A stretch of DNA of 64,000 nt from Planctomycetota bacterium (GTDB taxonomy: Bacteria; Planctomycetota; Phycisphaerae; UBA1845; UTPLA1): assembly GCA_015654675.1 (NCBI GenBank), contig JAATGM010000051.1, positions 186,001 through 250,000 on the forward strand. Reading direction: 5' to 3'. A program made the position numbers and the translations under genes. Below, piece by piece: positions 43,822 to 52,454 of this stretch. Positions within the stretch are counted from its first letter, which is position 1. Every line of letters starts with the position of its first letter. A model generated the notes under the pieces. The model had not been told where the DNA came from. It ran no database searches and saw only the letters and a list, made by a program, of their open reading frames with translations.

Positions 43822-46323
43822 ATGTCAGACTGGGATCGAGTCAAGGCGATCTTCGAGGAGTTGGCCGAACTTCCTCCGGTCGAGCGCGAGGCGGCTATTG
43901 TTCGCGCGTGCGGCGGTGACGCGTCGCTCGAAGCTGAAGTTCGCAAGCTTGTCGCGGCACACCACAATGCCGGCGACTTCATGGAGACGCCGACGCTCAC
44001 GCCGGACGCCATGGTGTCGTCGCTGGCGGGCGCGGCCGGCCGGCCGGCGATCGTCTCGCGAATCGGTGCTTACTCGCTGCTCGAGATCATCGGGGAAGGG
44101 GGCTTCGGGAGCGTATATCGCGCCCAGCAGGAGCGCCCGGTGCGGCGCGTGGTCGCGCTCAAGATCATCAAGCCGGGCATGGACTCACGCGAGATCATCG
44201 CCCGTTTCGAGAGCGAGCGGCAGGCGCTCGCGCTGATGAGTCATCCGAATATCGCGGGCGTCCTCGACGCCGGCACGACCGAGCAGGGCGGTCCTTATTT
44301 CGTCATGGAGTATGTTCCGGGCGAACCGATCACCGCCTATTGCGACCGGCGGCGGCTCGATCTCCGCGCCCGGCTGCGACTCTTCATGCAGGTCTGCAAC
44401 GCCGTTCAGCATGCACATCAGAAGGGCGTCATTCATCGAGACATCAAACCGAGCAACGTGCTGGTTGTGTCGAAAGAGGGCGGAAGCGCTCGCGGCGACG
44501 TATCGGACGGCGACGTCAAGGTCATCGACTTCGGCGTCGCCAAGGCCACCGGCCAGCGCCTCACCGAGCACTCGGTTTATACGCAGCAGGGCATGTGGAT
44601 CGGTACGCCGGCCTACATGAGCCCCGAGCAGGCCGACGCCGCGCAGTCGGACATCGATACGCGGACCGACGTCTACGCGCTCGGCGTGCTGCTGTACGAA
44701 CTGATCACCGGCACATTGCCGTTCGACCCGAAGAGTCTGGTCGGGAAAGGGTACTCGGAGGCCCAGCGAATCATTCGCGAGGTCGAGCCGCCGAGGCCCA
44801 GCGCGCGGATGGCCGCCACGCTCGGGCCGGATGGGAAAGCCCGCACGCGCGAACTGCGCGGCGACCTCGACTGGATTGTGATAAAATGCCTCGAGAAGGA
44901 TCGTGCGCGGCGGTATGCCTCGGCCGATGCGCTGGCTCGCGAGATCGACCGCTATCTGCACGATGAGCCGGTGTTGGCGGGCCCGCCGGCCATCAGCTAT
45001 CGCATGCGGAAATTCGCGCGGCGCAATCGAGCCATGGTTGTTGCGGCAACCGGGATCGCGGCGGCACTCGTGATCGGTCTTGGGCTTTCGGTCTCGGGAT
45101 TTGTCGCGGCGGTGCACGCCCGCGACGACGCCCGGCGCGCCGCGAGCAAGGCCGACGCCGTCAATCGATTTCTCCAGGAGATGCTGGCGTCGGCCGATCC
45201 CAAGAACAGCGCTCAACGCGAAATCACCGTCCGCCAGGCCCTCGACCACGCCATCGCCAAGCTCGACGCCGGAAGTTTGAAGGACCAGCCCGACGTGGAC
45301 GCCGCCGTCCGACTGACCGTCGCCCGCACGCTGGCCGAGCTGGCCCAGTTCGATGTTGCCGACAAGCAAGCCGTAGCCGCCGTCGATGCCTATCGCGCTC
45401 TGGGCGGCGAGCAAACCACCGATTTCGCCAACGCCCTGCAGCAGCGCGGCACAGTCCGCCAGCTCGCCGGCCGGTCAAAGGAAGCTGAGCCCGACTTCCG
45501 CGCCGCGCTGGCCATCTATCAGGCGAAACGCGTCGAGAGCGCGACCATTGCCGCGGCGACAAGCGATCTGGCGTGCAGTCTCATGTCGCTTCAGCGTTAC
45601 GACGACGCGTTGCCGCTCTTTAGTCAGGCCATCTCGCTTGCCCGCCTGCCCGCGAATGCCGGCAAGCCCATTCTCGGCGAGACGCTCAACAACCTCGGCC
45701 TGCTCTACATCTTCAAGAAGGAATGGGGCGCGGCCGAGCCGCCGCTGCGAGAAGCAATCGAGGTCAATCGTCGCGTGCTCGGTCCGAAGCATCCCAACCT
45801 GGCGACGAACTACGACAACCTCGCCCAGGCATTGCAAGGCCAGAAGCAGTCGGATGCGGCAATTGATGCCTATCGCAGCGCACTCGCCATTCGCCGCGAC
45901 CTCTTCGGCTCCGACCATCCCGACGTCGCCACGAGTCTGCACAATCTCGCCGTGTCGCTCTACGTCAAGGGCGACCTGGCGGGCGCAGAAGCGGCATTGC
46001 TGGAATCATTCGCGATTCTTCGCCGCATTCGCGGCCTGGCGAATCCCGATACGCTCGTCGTGATGGACAGTCTCGTCAGCGTGCTGGGCTTGCAGAGCAA
46101 GCTGGACGAAGCCGAAGCCCTGCTCCTTGAAGCTTATGTAGCCGTCGATGCCGTTCCGGAAATTGCGATGCCCCGCAAGCAGGGCTATGCCGCGCGACTG
46201 ATCGGGCTCTATCAGGCCAAGAAGCAGCCCGAACAGGTCGCCACATGGACAGCAAAGCTCGCCCAGCTAAAAACTTCAGCGCCAGCAGCCACAGCCCCGG
46301 CCTCTCGACCTGCACAAAACTGA
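43822..46323 (+). CDS. Ser/Thr protein kinase with TPR domain
   Basis: The 833-residue protein has an N-terminal helical leader (about 1-75), a kinase domain (80-380: IIGEGGFGSVYRA, VALKIIKPGMDS, HRDIKPSNVLVV, VIDFGVAKA, SPEQADAA) and a transmembrane segment (about 408-430: AATGIAAALVIGLGLSVSG). TPR repeats follow (480-800: GETLNNLGLLYIFKKEWGAA, HPNLATNYDNLAQALQGQ, HPDVATSLHNLAVSLY). The 'PPVEREAAIVRACGGD' leader is typical of planctomycete kinases of this kind. It starts 5 bp after the sigma gene. Confidence 0.95.
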   Translation: MSDWDRVKAIFEELAELPPVEREAAIVRACGGDASLEAEVRKLVAAHHNAGDFMETPTLTPDAMVSSLAGAAGRPAIVSRIGAYSLLEIIGEGGFGSVYRAQQERPVRRVVALKIIKPGMDSREIIARFESERQALALMSHPNIAGVLDAGTTEQGGPYFVMEYVPGEPITAYCDRRRLDLRARLRLFMQVCNAVQHAHQKGVIHRDIKPSNVLVVSKEGGSARGDVSDGDVKVIDFGVAKATGQRLTEHSVYTQQGMWIGTPAYMSPEQADAAQSDIDTRTDVYALGVLLYELITGTLPFDPKSLVGKGYSEAQRIIREVEPPRPSARMAATLGPDGKARTRELRGDLDWIVIKCLEKDRARRYASADALAREIDRYLHDEPVLAGPPAISYRMRKFARRNRAMVVAATGIAAALVIGLGLSVSGFVAAVHARDDARRAASKADAVNRFLQEMLASADPKNSAQREITVRQALDHAIAKLDAGSLKDQPDVDAAVRLTVARTLAELAQFDVADKQAVAAVDAYRALGGEQTTDFANALQQRGTVRQLAGRSKEAEPDFRAALAIYQAKRVESATIAAATSDLACSLMSLQRYDDALPLFSQAISLARLPANAGKPILGETLNNLGLLYIFKKEWGAAEPPLREAIEVNRRVLGPKHPNLATNYDNLAQALQGQKQSDAAIDAYRSALAIRRDLFGSDHPDVATSLHNLAVSLYVKGDLAGAEAALLESFAILRRIRGLANPDTLVVMDSLVSVLGLQSKLDEAEALLLEAYVAVDAVPEIAMPRKQGYAARLIGLYQAKKQPEQVATWTAKLAQLKTSAPAATAPASRPAQN

Positions 46324-46380
46324 GCGGCTCAAACAAAACCAGTATTTTGGCCCGTGTCAGACCGTAGCGTCGCAGTCTAG

Positions 46381-46509
46381 ACAGACGCGAGCGACATCGG
46401 CACGCTCGCCGCCTTCGCCGGCTGCAACATCATGCGCGGCGACTTCGACGGGAACGGGCTGATCGATGGCCGCGACGTGCAGGGCTTCACCGCCCCAATC
46501 TCGCCCTGA
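46381..46509 (+). pseudogene. Dockerin-like C-terminal remnant
   Basis: A frame open from the stop codon at 46378 encodes 42 residues ending in TGA. It includes FAGCNIMRGDFDGNGLIDGRD followed by VQGFTAPISP, a dockerin/EF-hand-like calcium loop (DFDGNGLIDGRD) in the position that ends many planctomycete exported proteins. There is no start codon or ribosome site, and no upstream body in any frame. It therefore looks like a leftover of a lost exported gene after the kinase. Confidence 0.6.
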
Positions 46510-46544
46510 TCGCCGAGATCGCCCTGATCGTCGCGATTGCAGCG

Positions 46545-47528
46545 TTAGAAGAAAAACCGGCTGCCAACAGCCGATGGTGTGATCACTTTCTCGCCGAATG
46601 CGTTCAACAGGGCGTGCACGGCCCGCCAGCCCGTGCAGTGGGCCGGCATGATCTGTTTGAGCTTGAACTGTTTGAGTTGCTCGACTGACTCCGGGATGAG
46701 CGGCTCCATCCCGGCACCGGCCAGGTGGAACCCGCCCAGCACGCCGTACAGCGGCGCGTCGCCGAACTCGCGCTGAAGACTGAGCATCACATTAATGATG
46801 CCCGCGTGCGAGCACGAACTGAAAACGATGATGCCTTTGTTCTTCACGTGGACCGCCAGGTAGCGTTCGTCCATCAAGAGCGGGTCCGGCTCCCACGGCG
46901 CGGTTCGCGTGTGGCGGCAGAGGTGGTCCGGCCGGCCTTTCTCGAAGCTCGACACGCGTGCGATTTCGCCGCTGTAGTAGAACCAGTCGTCGAACAGCAC
47001 GCGGGCGTTCGGATCGTTAATGACCTCGGCGCCGTGATGCGCGAGTTGTTCGGGCGAGGCCACGAGTTGAAACGGCGCGACCTGGCCGGTTGAGAGCTTC
47101 GTGCCGCGCTCGAAGAACATGCCCGGATTGACATAGCAGGGGATCTGCTTGCCGTTGTTAGCCCGCGTGATGTGGTCGAGCACCTCGAGCATGGCGCCGG
47201 TGTGGTCCCAGTGGCCGTGCGAGATGCCGATGGATTCTACGTCGGCCAGCGAGACGCCGAGATTGCGGCAATTACGCAGGAAGAGTGCGCCCTCGGGCCC
47301 CGTGTCGAAGAGGATTTTTCGCGTGTGCTTCCCGACCGTGGCGGTCAGGACCAGCGCGAGGCCAAGCTGCGCACAGCACAACGTCGTGCCCGAGATTTCC
47401 TTCGCACCGGCCGCCATGACATTGTTGAACTCGGGCGTGACGTTAGGCGGCTTGGTTGAATAGCTGTCGCTGGTATTGTCGATGGCGATGTCGACGACGA
47501 GTTGATCGAGCTGCTGTAATTTTGGCAT
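46545..47528 (-). CDS. MBL-fold metallo-hydrolase
   Basis: The 327-residue protein has the metallo-beta-lactamase motif ISHGHWDHTGAMLEVL, a later PDHLCRHT, SSCSHAGIINVM and GGFHLAGAG. It closely follows the DHPS-like MBL branch annotated as '7,8-dihydropterin-6-yl-methyl-4-(beta-D-ribofuranosyl)aminobenzene 5'-phosphate synthase', also found as tRNase-unlike hydrolases in bacteria. I chose the ATG at 47528 because the upstream part is unconserved. It follows the FixH-like gene by 83 bp on the same strand. Confidence 0.87.
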   Translation of the reverse strand: MPKLQQLDQLVVDIAIDNTSDSYSTKPPNVTPEFNNVMAAGAKEISGTTLCCAQLGLALVLTATVGKHTRKILFDTGPEGALFLRNCRNLGVSLADVESIGISHGHWDHTGAMLEVLDHITRANNGKQIPCYVNPGMFFERGTKLSTGQVAPFQLVASPEQLAHHGAEVINDPNARVLFDDWFYYSGEIARVSSFEKGRPDHLCRHTRTAPWEPDPLLMDERYLAVHVKNKGIIVFSSCSHAGIINVMLSLQREFGDAPLYGVLGGFHLAGAGMEPLIPESVEQLKQFKLKQIMPAHCTGWRAVHALLNAFGEKVITPSAVGSRFFF

Positions 47529-47611
47529 CGCGGCTTTTCCCTCGGCAAGTGGCTTACGGCACAAAGGGCTCGCTGGGACGGGTTCTAACCCGCTTCGCGC
47601 TGATGTGGAAG

Positions 47612-48133
47612 CTATGAATGGCGTCGGCGCGCGGCGGCGCGTTCGCGGAAGAAATACATCGTGATCGGCATCAGCGGCAGGGCGATCCATCCGGCGAGGT
47701 CGATCCAGCGCGGTATGGGCTTGCCAATCTGGATAATCGTCTCGACGTGGGTACGGCCGGCCGGTCCCTCAACGTTTGCCGCCAACATCCATGCGCCGGC
47801 GCGGTTGAGGTCAAATGACGCCATCTGGAACAGCTTGGTCGGCGATTGGTCTGTGACGGCCGGACGGGTGATTGCGGCATCGGGTTCGTCGGCGGGAGCA
47901 AGCGAGAGCATGATGGATGCGTCGCGAAGCGTCTCGCCGCTCTCCGCGTTATTGACGACCACGCTGACATCGAGCGTGCCGACGCGCGGGGGCGACGGCG
48001 AGGTGAGGAGGGTCACGTGATAGGGGCCGCTGGTCTTCGATAGCTGCACCGTCCCGCCGTCGGCCATTGCGGTCGCGGCAAGCGCCAGGGTCGTCATGGC
48101 GCTCAGTTGAAGCGTCGTTTTCCATGCTTTCAT
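47612..48133 (-). CDS. FixH/YtkA-like membrane-anchored protein
   Basis: The 173-residue protein has a signal peptide (QLSAMTTLALAATAMA), then a beta-sandwich-like domain with SGPYHVTLLTSPSPPRVGTL and ASFDLNRAGAWMLAANVEGP. A C-terminal membrane helix (LAGWIALPLMPITMYFF) and a basic end follow. This agrees with FixH/YtkA-like proteins that accompany cytochrome oxidase and copper handling genes. Its start overlaps the stop of the CtaG-ferredoxin gene by 4 bp, making it the last gene of the respiratory operon. Confidence 0.8.
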   Translation of the reverse strand: MKAWKTTLQLSAMTTLALAATAMADGGTVQLSKTSGPYHVTLLTSPSPPRVGTLDVSVVVNNAESGETLRDASIMLSLAPADEPDAAITRPAVTDQSPTKLFQMASFDLNRAGAWMLAANVEGPAGRTHVETIIQIGKPIPRWIDLAGWIALPLMPITMYFFRERAAARRRHS

Positions 48134-50424
48134 GAAATGGCCCCCACGGTGCCGCGCATCTCCATCGGCTGAAAGAGGATCCAGATGCCAGCGACGAAGA
48201 GTCCGACCATCAGCCCGGCCCATGGGCCGATCGCGCCCAGGCGGCGACGGAATTCGCCATGCCGCTGTGCCGCGATCCGATCGAGCGCGTATAGAGAAAG
48301 CAGCAACCCGATGTCGAGGGCGATGATTTCGGCACGCATCAGCCAGTCCGCGGGTTGGGCGCAGCAATTGCACGCGATATCCGCAGCCGATCTGCCGAGC
48401 ATGCCGAGGTCGGCCAGGAACCGCGCTGAAGCCGGCACGGCCGCGCCGGCGCTGGTCGCCAGATGGAATCCGTAATGCGCGAGCCACATGGCGAACCCGA
48501 GTGGAATGAAGGCATAGGCGTAACGGATGGCGAGCGTGGGGGAGCTTTCCAGGTCGCGAGAGAGGCGTCGACTTGCGAGAGCAGCCGCGAAGATAAGAGT
48601 TGCCGGTAGTGCGACCAGCGCCAGGATATAGAACGATGCGACCAGGGCAGCTCGATTCGACACGCCAAGCACCGCGGCCGCTTGTCGCTCGAGGTTCAAG
48701 ACCGGCGCGACCATTCCCGCTGCGTTGACGAAAGCCGCGAACACGAGCAGCAGGGTGAGCGCGGCCATGTCCGGCCGGCGGCTGAGGCGGCCAATTCCCG
48801 ACCGAAGCCGGTCTCGCCAGAGTTCAATTCCGGGGGTTACCGCCAGGAGTCCGATGTTGTCGTGCGGGCAGGCGTGGACGCAATCGAGGCAGAGCGTGCA
48901 GTCGAGGCCGCCCGACTTGCGCGGCACGAACAGATTCAGCTCGCATCCGGGCGACGTGTCGCTGCCGCGAATGCATTCGCGCGTCGTGCAGTCTGCGCAC
49001 ACATGATGCGATCGCACTGCGACATCGAAAGGCGATATGAGCGAGTTCACGAAGTTGAACTGGCCGATCGGGCAGACGAACTTGCAGAACGAGCCCGGGC
49101 GAAAGACGGCGTCGACCGCGAAGGCCGCGACGAAAAACACAACGATGATGCCGGCCGTCCACGGCGGGCGCGACCACAGGTCACACGCCTCGTACGCGAC
49201 AAAAAATGTCAGCAGCAACCCGGCGGCCGGCCACTTCGATCGCAAGTGGCGCGGCCACGCGATACCCTCCGGCAGCCAGCGCCGCGCCATTCGTTGCGGA
49301 AGCGTAAACGGACACGCCATGCAGAAGACGTTGCCAACGGCCAGCAGGCCAATGACCAGCAGCCCGCGCCAATGAATCCACGGCAGCGTGCCTGCCAGAT
49401 TGAGCGGGGCAACCTGCGGGCCGCGAAAGCCGTCCGCCACCACAGCCGCTGCAAGGATGAGCATTGCAAATTGCATGGCCGACCGCGTAAACCGCCAGCG
49501 GAGAAGGCGTCCGATCAGCGGGACGTGGAGCAGATCAAGTCGCGTCGTCGCACTGCGCTGCAGGACTGGCAGCGCGACGATTCGCGGCCTCGCCGGGCGA
49601 GTCGTCCGTCGGTTTCCGTAGAGCAGTCTCGCGCCGATCCAAACCGCCGGAATCAAATACCCAACGATGCCTGCGACCCACATCATCGCGCCGGCCAGCT
49701 CCTGGTCTCGCAGGGGCGTGATACTCCACACGCGCGGCATGGCGATGTAGTGCGGATAGATGACGCGACTGGCGAACGTGAGAAGCGCCGCGAGCACACC
49801 ACCCTGGATCGCCGCAAGGAAGAGGTAGGGGAGCAGCAACCAGCGCTCGCCGCGCGGGCGGGCGGGGTAGGGCTCGATGACCACCCACCAGAACAGGATG
49901 GCGGTTATCAAAAAGCTGGCGTGTTCGACGTAGTGCCAGCGCGCGTCGTTCAGCGCCAGCCCGTAGAATGCGGGAATGTGCCACACCCAGACGGCCAGTG
50001 TGCTGAGCGTCCATGCCACGCTCGGGCGGATCAGCCATCGACCCGCAGCGCGGAGTGTTGGCCATCGAAGTAATGGGACAATCCAGAATCGACGAATTGA
50101 CTGCGGCAGGCCGAGCAGGAGGGGCACTTCCGGTGCGCCGAGCACGAGCAGCGGGGCGGCTACCAGAATGAGCAGCAGGTGCTGCGCCATGTGCATTGAT
50201 AGCAGCAGCGACGCGAGCGGCTCAATCGGCGATTCGAGGGCGATGAAAATGGCGAACAAGCCCGCGAGGAACGCCCATGCCTCGCGCGAGGTGATGCGAG
50301 TGGACCCGGCTCGACGCAGCGCGCGAAAACCGCGGATGTAGACCCATGCGGTTGCGAGCAGTGCGGTGAGCGTCCATGGCCCGACCGGCCACGACGTCAG
50401 CACGGCTCGCAGGATCGGATCCAT
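48130..50424 (-). CDS. CtaG-type assembly factor fused to polyferredoxin
   Basis: The 764-residue protein is a fusion. Residues about 1-265 are a CtaG_Cox-type membrane domain (ALESPIEPLASLLLSMHMAQ, HLLLILVAAPLLVLG, VWVWHIPAFYGLAL, LAGAMMWVAGIVGYLIPA), which helps insert copper into oxidase. The second part (about 310-560) is a NapH/CcoG-like polyferredoxin with membrane helices. Its Cys motifs are FCMACPF, FCKFVCPIGQ, CADCTTREC and CTLCLDCVHACP. More helices follow to the C terminus, with a CNCC motif near residue 690. The fusion suggests metal or electron delivery during oxidase assembly. It is the penultimate gene of the operon. Confidence 0.87.
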   Translation of the reverse strand: MDPILRAVLTSWPVGPWTLTALLATAWVYIRGFRALRRAGSTRITSREAWAFLAGLFAIFIALESPIEPLASLLLSMHMAQHLLLILVAAPLLVLGAPEVPLLLGLPQSIRRFWIVPLLRWPTLRAAGRWLIRPSVAWTLSTLAVWVWHIPAFYGLALNDARWHYVEHASFLITAILFWWVVIEPYPARPRGERWLLLPYLFLAAIQGGVLAALLTFASRVIYPHYIAMPRVWSITPLRDQELAGAMMWVAGIVGYLIPAVWIGARLLYGNRRTTRPARPRIVALPVLQRSATTRLDLLHVPLIGRLLRWRFTRSAMQFAMLILAAAVVADGFRGPQVAPLNLAGTLPWIHWRGLLVIGLLAVGNVFCMACPFTLPQRMARRWLPEGIAWPRHLRSKWPAAGLLLTFFVAYEACDLWSRPPWTAGIIVVFFVAAFAVDAVFRPGSFCKFVCPIGQFNFVNSLISPFDVAVRSHHVCADCTTRECIRGSDTSPGCELNLFVPRKSGGLDCTLCLDCVHACPHDNIGLLAVTPGIELWRDRLRSGIGRLSRRPDMAALTLLLVFAAFVNAAGMVAPVLNLERQAAAVLGVSNRAALVASFYILALVALPATLIFAAALASRRLSRDLESSPTLAIRYAYAFIPLGFAMWLAHYGFHLATSAGAAVPASARFLADLGMLGRSAADIACNCCAQPADWLMRAEIIALDIGLLLSLYALDRIAAQRHGEFRRRLGAIGPWAGLMVGLFVAGIWILFQPMEMRGTVGAIS

Positions 50425-50445
50425 GTACGTTTCCCCATGACTCCG

Positions 50446-51891
50446 TCAGCGGCGTGCCGTTACAGCACTCCGCGCCGGCGGCTCGCCCGGCGGTCGGAGC
50501 GTTTCGAGAAACGCGACCATCGCGTCGATTTCGGCCGGCGAGAGGCGGCTTCCGAAAGCCGGCATCAGCCCGCCGCCCTGAATCACCTGGCGGATGAGTT
50601 CGTCGTGAGTCAGTTTTGTGGCGACTTTGGTGAGGTCCGGGCCGCGCTCGCCACCGATGCCATCGAGCGCGTGGCAGTTACGGCAGGTCTTCACCTGAAA
50701 CACGGCCGCCCCCTGCAATTCCAGCGGGCGGAGATTCTTCACCATCCGCTCCGGAACGGGCAAACCGCTCCACGCATCCATCACCGGCGACCAGGGCGAC
50801 GTATGCCCGAGCCAACCGAGCACGCCCGCGGTGGTGAAAAACAGAATGACCGACAGCACGGCGACGGGGCGACGGCGCGGACTGCGCTCGCCTTTGCTGC
50901 CAACGAATGGAATCAGGATCAGGACCAGCCCAATGATGGCGGGCACACCGAAGATCGCCACGGGTTCGAGCGGCGCGGGTGACAGCGCCAGCAGGCCGAA
51001 GAGCGGCAGGAATTCCCAATCGGGCCGCGGGTCGGACTTGATGATGGTTGGATCAGGCGGCTCCCCCGGACCCATCGGTCCAATCATGGCCGCCAGCGCG
51101 ACGATGACGATCACCGTGAGCGCCGAGAAAATCATGTCGCGCCGAATCGGGTTGGGATAGAACGTGACGCCGTTGGCCAATTCGCGCTCGTACTCCGCGT
51201 CGTACGTTTTCGGATCAACCGGCTTGCCCGCCACCGGCGGTGACGAAATGCCCAGCCGCAGTACCAGATAGAGGTGCCCGACCACGAGCAGGATGAGCGT
51301 TCCGGGCAGTACGAACACGTGCAGCGCGAAGAAGCGGCTGAGCGTCTCGCCGCCGATGGTCGGCCCGGAGCAGATCAGTCGCACCATATAGGGCCCGATG
51401 ATCGGCAGCCGCCCGGCCATGGCCGACCCGACGCCGACGCCCCAGTAGGCGTCCTGGTCCCAGCGGAGTACCTGTCCGGTAAACGCCATGCCCATCGTGA
51501 TCGCCAGCAGTCCGACGCCGAAGAGCCAGGTCAGCTCGCGCGGGTACTTGAACGCCCCCATCAGGAAAACCTGCGTCATGTGGATCACGAGCATGACCAC
51601 CATGCCGCTGGCAGCGGTGTTGTGCAGGGCGCGGAGAAACCAGCCCAGTTCCTGTGTGTAGTTCAGATATTGCAGACTTTCGTAGGCCTGATCGCCGGAC
51701 GGTACGTAGACCATCGCGAGCAGGATGCCCGTCACGACCTGAATGAGAAACAGCGTCAGCGTGGCGCTGCCAAAAACATACCACCACTTTGCGCCGCGCG
51801 GCGTTCGATGACCGAGGATCGGCCGTAGTGCCTGGGCGATTCCCAGCCGTGCCTCGAACCAGCCGCCAATCTGTCGCGCGATACGATTCAC
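50446..51891 (-). CDS. Cytochrome b with C-terminal cytochrome c domain
   Basis: The 481-residue protein has the cytochrome b core of a bc-type complex. The haem ligands appear as LRALHNTAASGM and VIHMTQVF (His spacing x13), then FFALHVFVLPGT and VGHLYLVLRLG (spacing x14, b6-like). The Qo motif reads PDWEFLPL where PEWY is usual. The C-terminal 90 residues form a cytochrome c domain, CRNCHALDGIGGERGPDL with LMPAFG as Met ligand. Its start overlaps the Rieske stop by 4 bp. Confidence 0.92.
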   Translation of the reverse strand: MNRIARQIGGWFEARLGIAQALRPILGHRTPRGAKWWYVFGSATLTLFLIQVVTGILLAMVYVPSGDQAYESLQYLNYTQELGWFLRALHNTAASGMVVMLVIHMTQVFLMGAFKYPRELTWLFGVGLLAITMGMAFTGQVLRWDQDAYWGVGVGSAMAGRLPIIGPYMVRLICSGPTIGGETLSRFFALHVFVLPGTLILLVVGHLYLVLRLGISSPPVAGKPVDPKTYDAEYERELANGVTFYPNPIRRDMIFSALTVIVIVALAAMIGPMGPGEPPDPTIIKSDPRPDWEFLPLFGLLALSPAPLEPVAIFGVPAIIGLVLILIPFVGSKGERSPRRRPVAVLSVILFFTTAGVLGWLGHTSPWSPVMDAWSGLPVPERMVKNLRPLELQGAAVFQVKTCRNCHALDGIGGERGPDLTKVATKLTHDELIRQVIQGGGLMPAFGSRLSPAEIDAMVAFLETLRPPGEPPARSAVTARR

Positions 51892-52454
51892 GCTCGCTTC
51901 TCCGTGGCGATCGAGGGCGGATCGTTCAGCGTCGGCAGGTGTCCGGTCAGAATTTGCAGCCGGCCTTTTTCGATTCGTGCGGCGTACTCATACAGCCCGC
52001 GCGGGGGCGGACCGGAAGCACGCTCGCCGTCGGCGTAATAGACGCCACCGTGGCAGGGGCAGAGAAATAGGCCCGATTGCGGGAACCACGAGACGGGGCA
52101 ACCGAGGTGCGTGCAGTTAATCGCGAAAACCTTGAACTCGCCCGGCCCCGTTCGGCGCACATAGGCGGCCGACTTACCGCTCACGCCGTCCCACGGCCGG
52201 CGCACGGGGTTTTCAAAGTCGACGATTCGCGTCTGGCCGGTTGGGAATTCGTCGATCGCGCCAATGTCGACCCATTTGTCGCGGAGCATGCGCGTCACCG
52301 GGCCGAAAAAGTAGCCCAGGACCGGCACGCCGGCCGCCGCGGCCGCGATGCCGCCGAGCACGATGCTGAAGAACTTGAGCACGCCGCGCCGATCGGGCTC
52401 GTCGGCGTTGTTGATGATCGGCGGCTCGCCCGGATGCACCGGTCCGTGATTCAT
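51888..52454 (-). CDS. Rieske iron-sulfur protein
   Basis: The 188-residue protein has a short N-terminal tail with RRGVLKFFSIVLGG (TAT-like, with the membrane anchor to about residue 50). The Rieske domain follows with CTHLGCPVSW and FLCPCHGGVY, the two Cys-x-His boxes that hold the [2Fe-2S] cluster. It passes electrons from quinol to the c-type haem. The start is the ATG at 52452-52454, and both its ends overlap neighbours by 4 bp. Confidence 0.95.
   Translation of the reverse strand: MNHGPVHPGEPPIINNADEPDRRGVLKFFSIVLGGIAAAAAGVPVLGYFFGPVTRMLRDKWVDIGAIDEFPTGQTRIVDFENPVRRPWDGVSGKSAAYVRRTGPGEFKVFAINCTHLGCPVSWFPQSGLFLCPCHGGVYYADGERASGPPPRGLYEYAARIEKGRLQILTGHLPTLNDPPSIATEKRA

Noticed and set aside
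44185..45414. Open frame of 409 codons on the minus strand
   Set aside because: It is antisense to the kinase catalytic domain. No family-like pattern is visible.
48682..50073. Long open frame of 463 codons on the plus strand
   Set aside because: It lies opposite the CtaG-ferredoxin gene. Its translation is Arg/Gln/His-rich without fold-like patterns, as expected for an antisense frame in GC-rich DNA.
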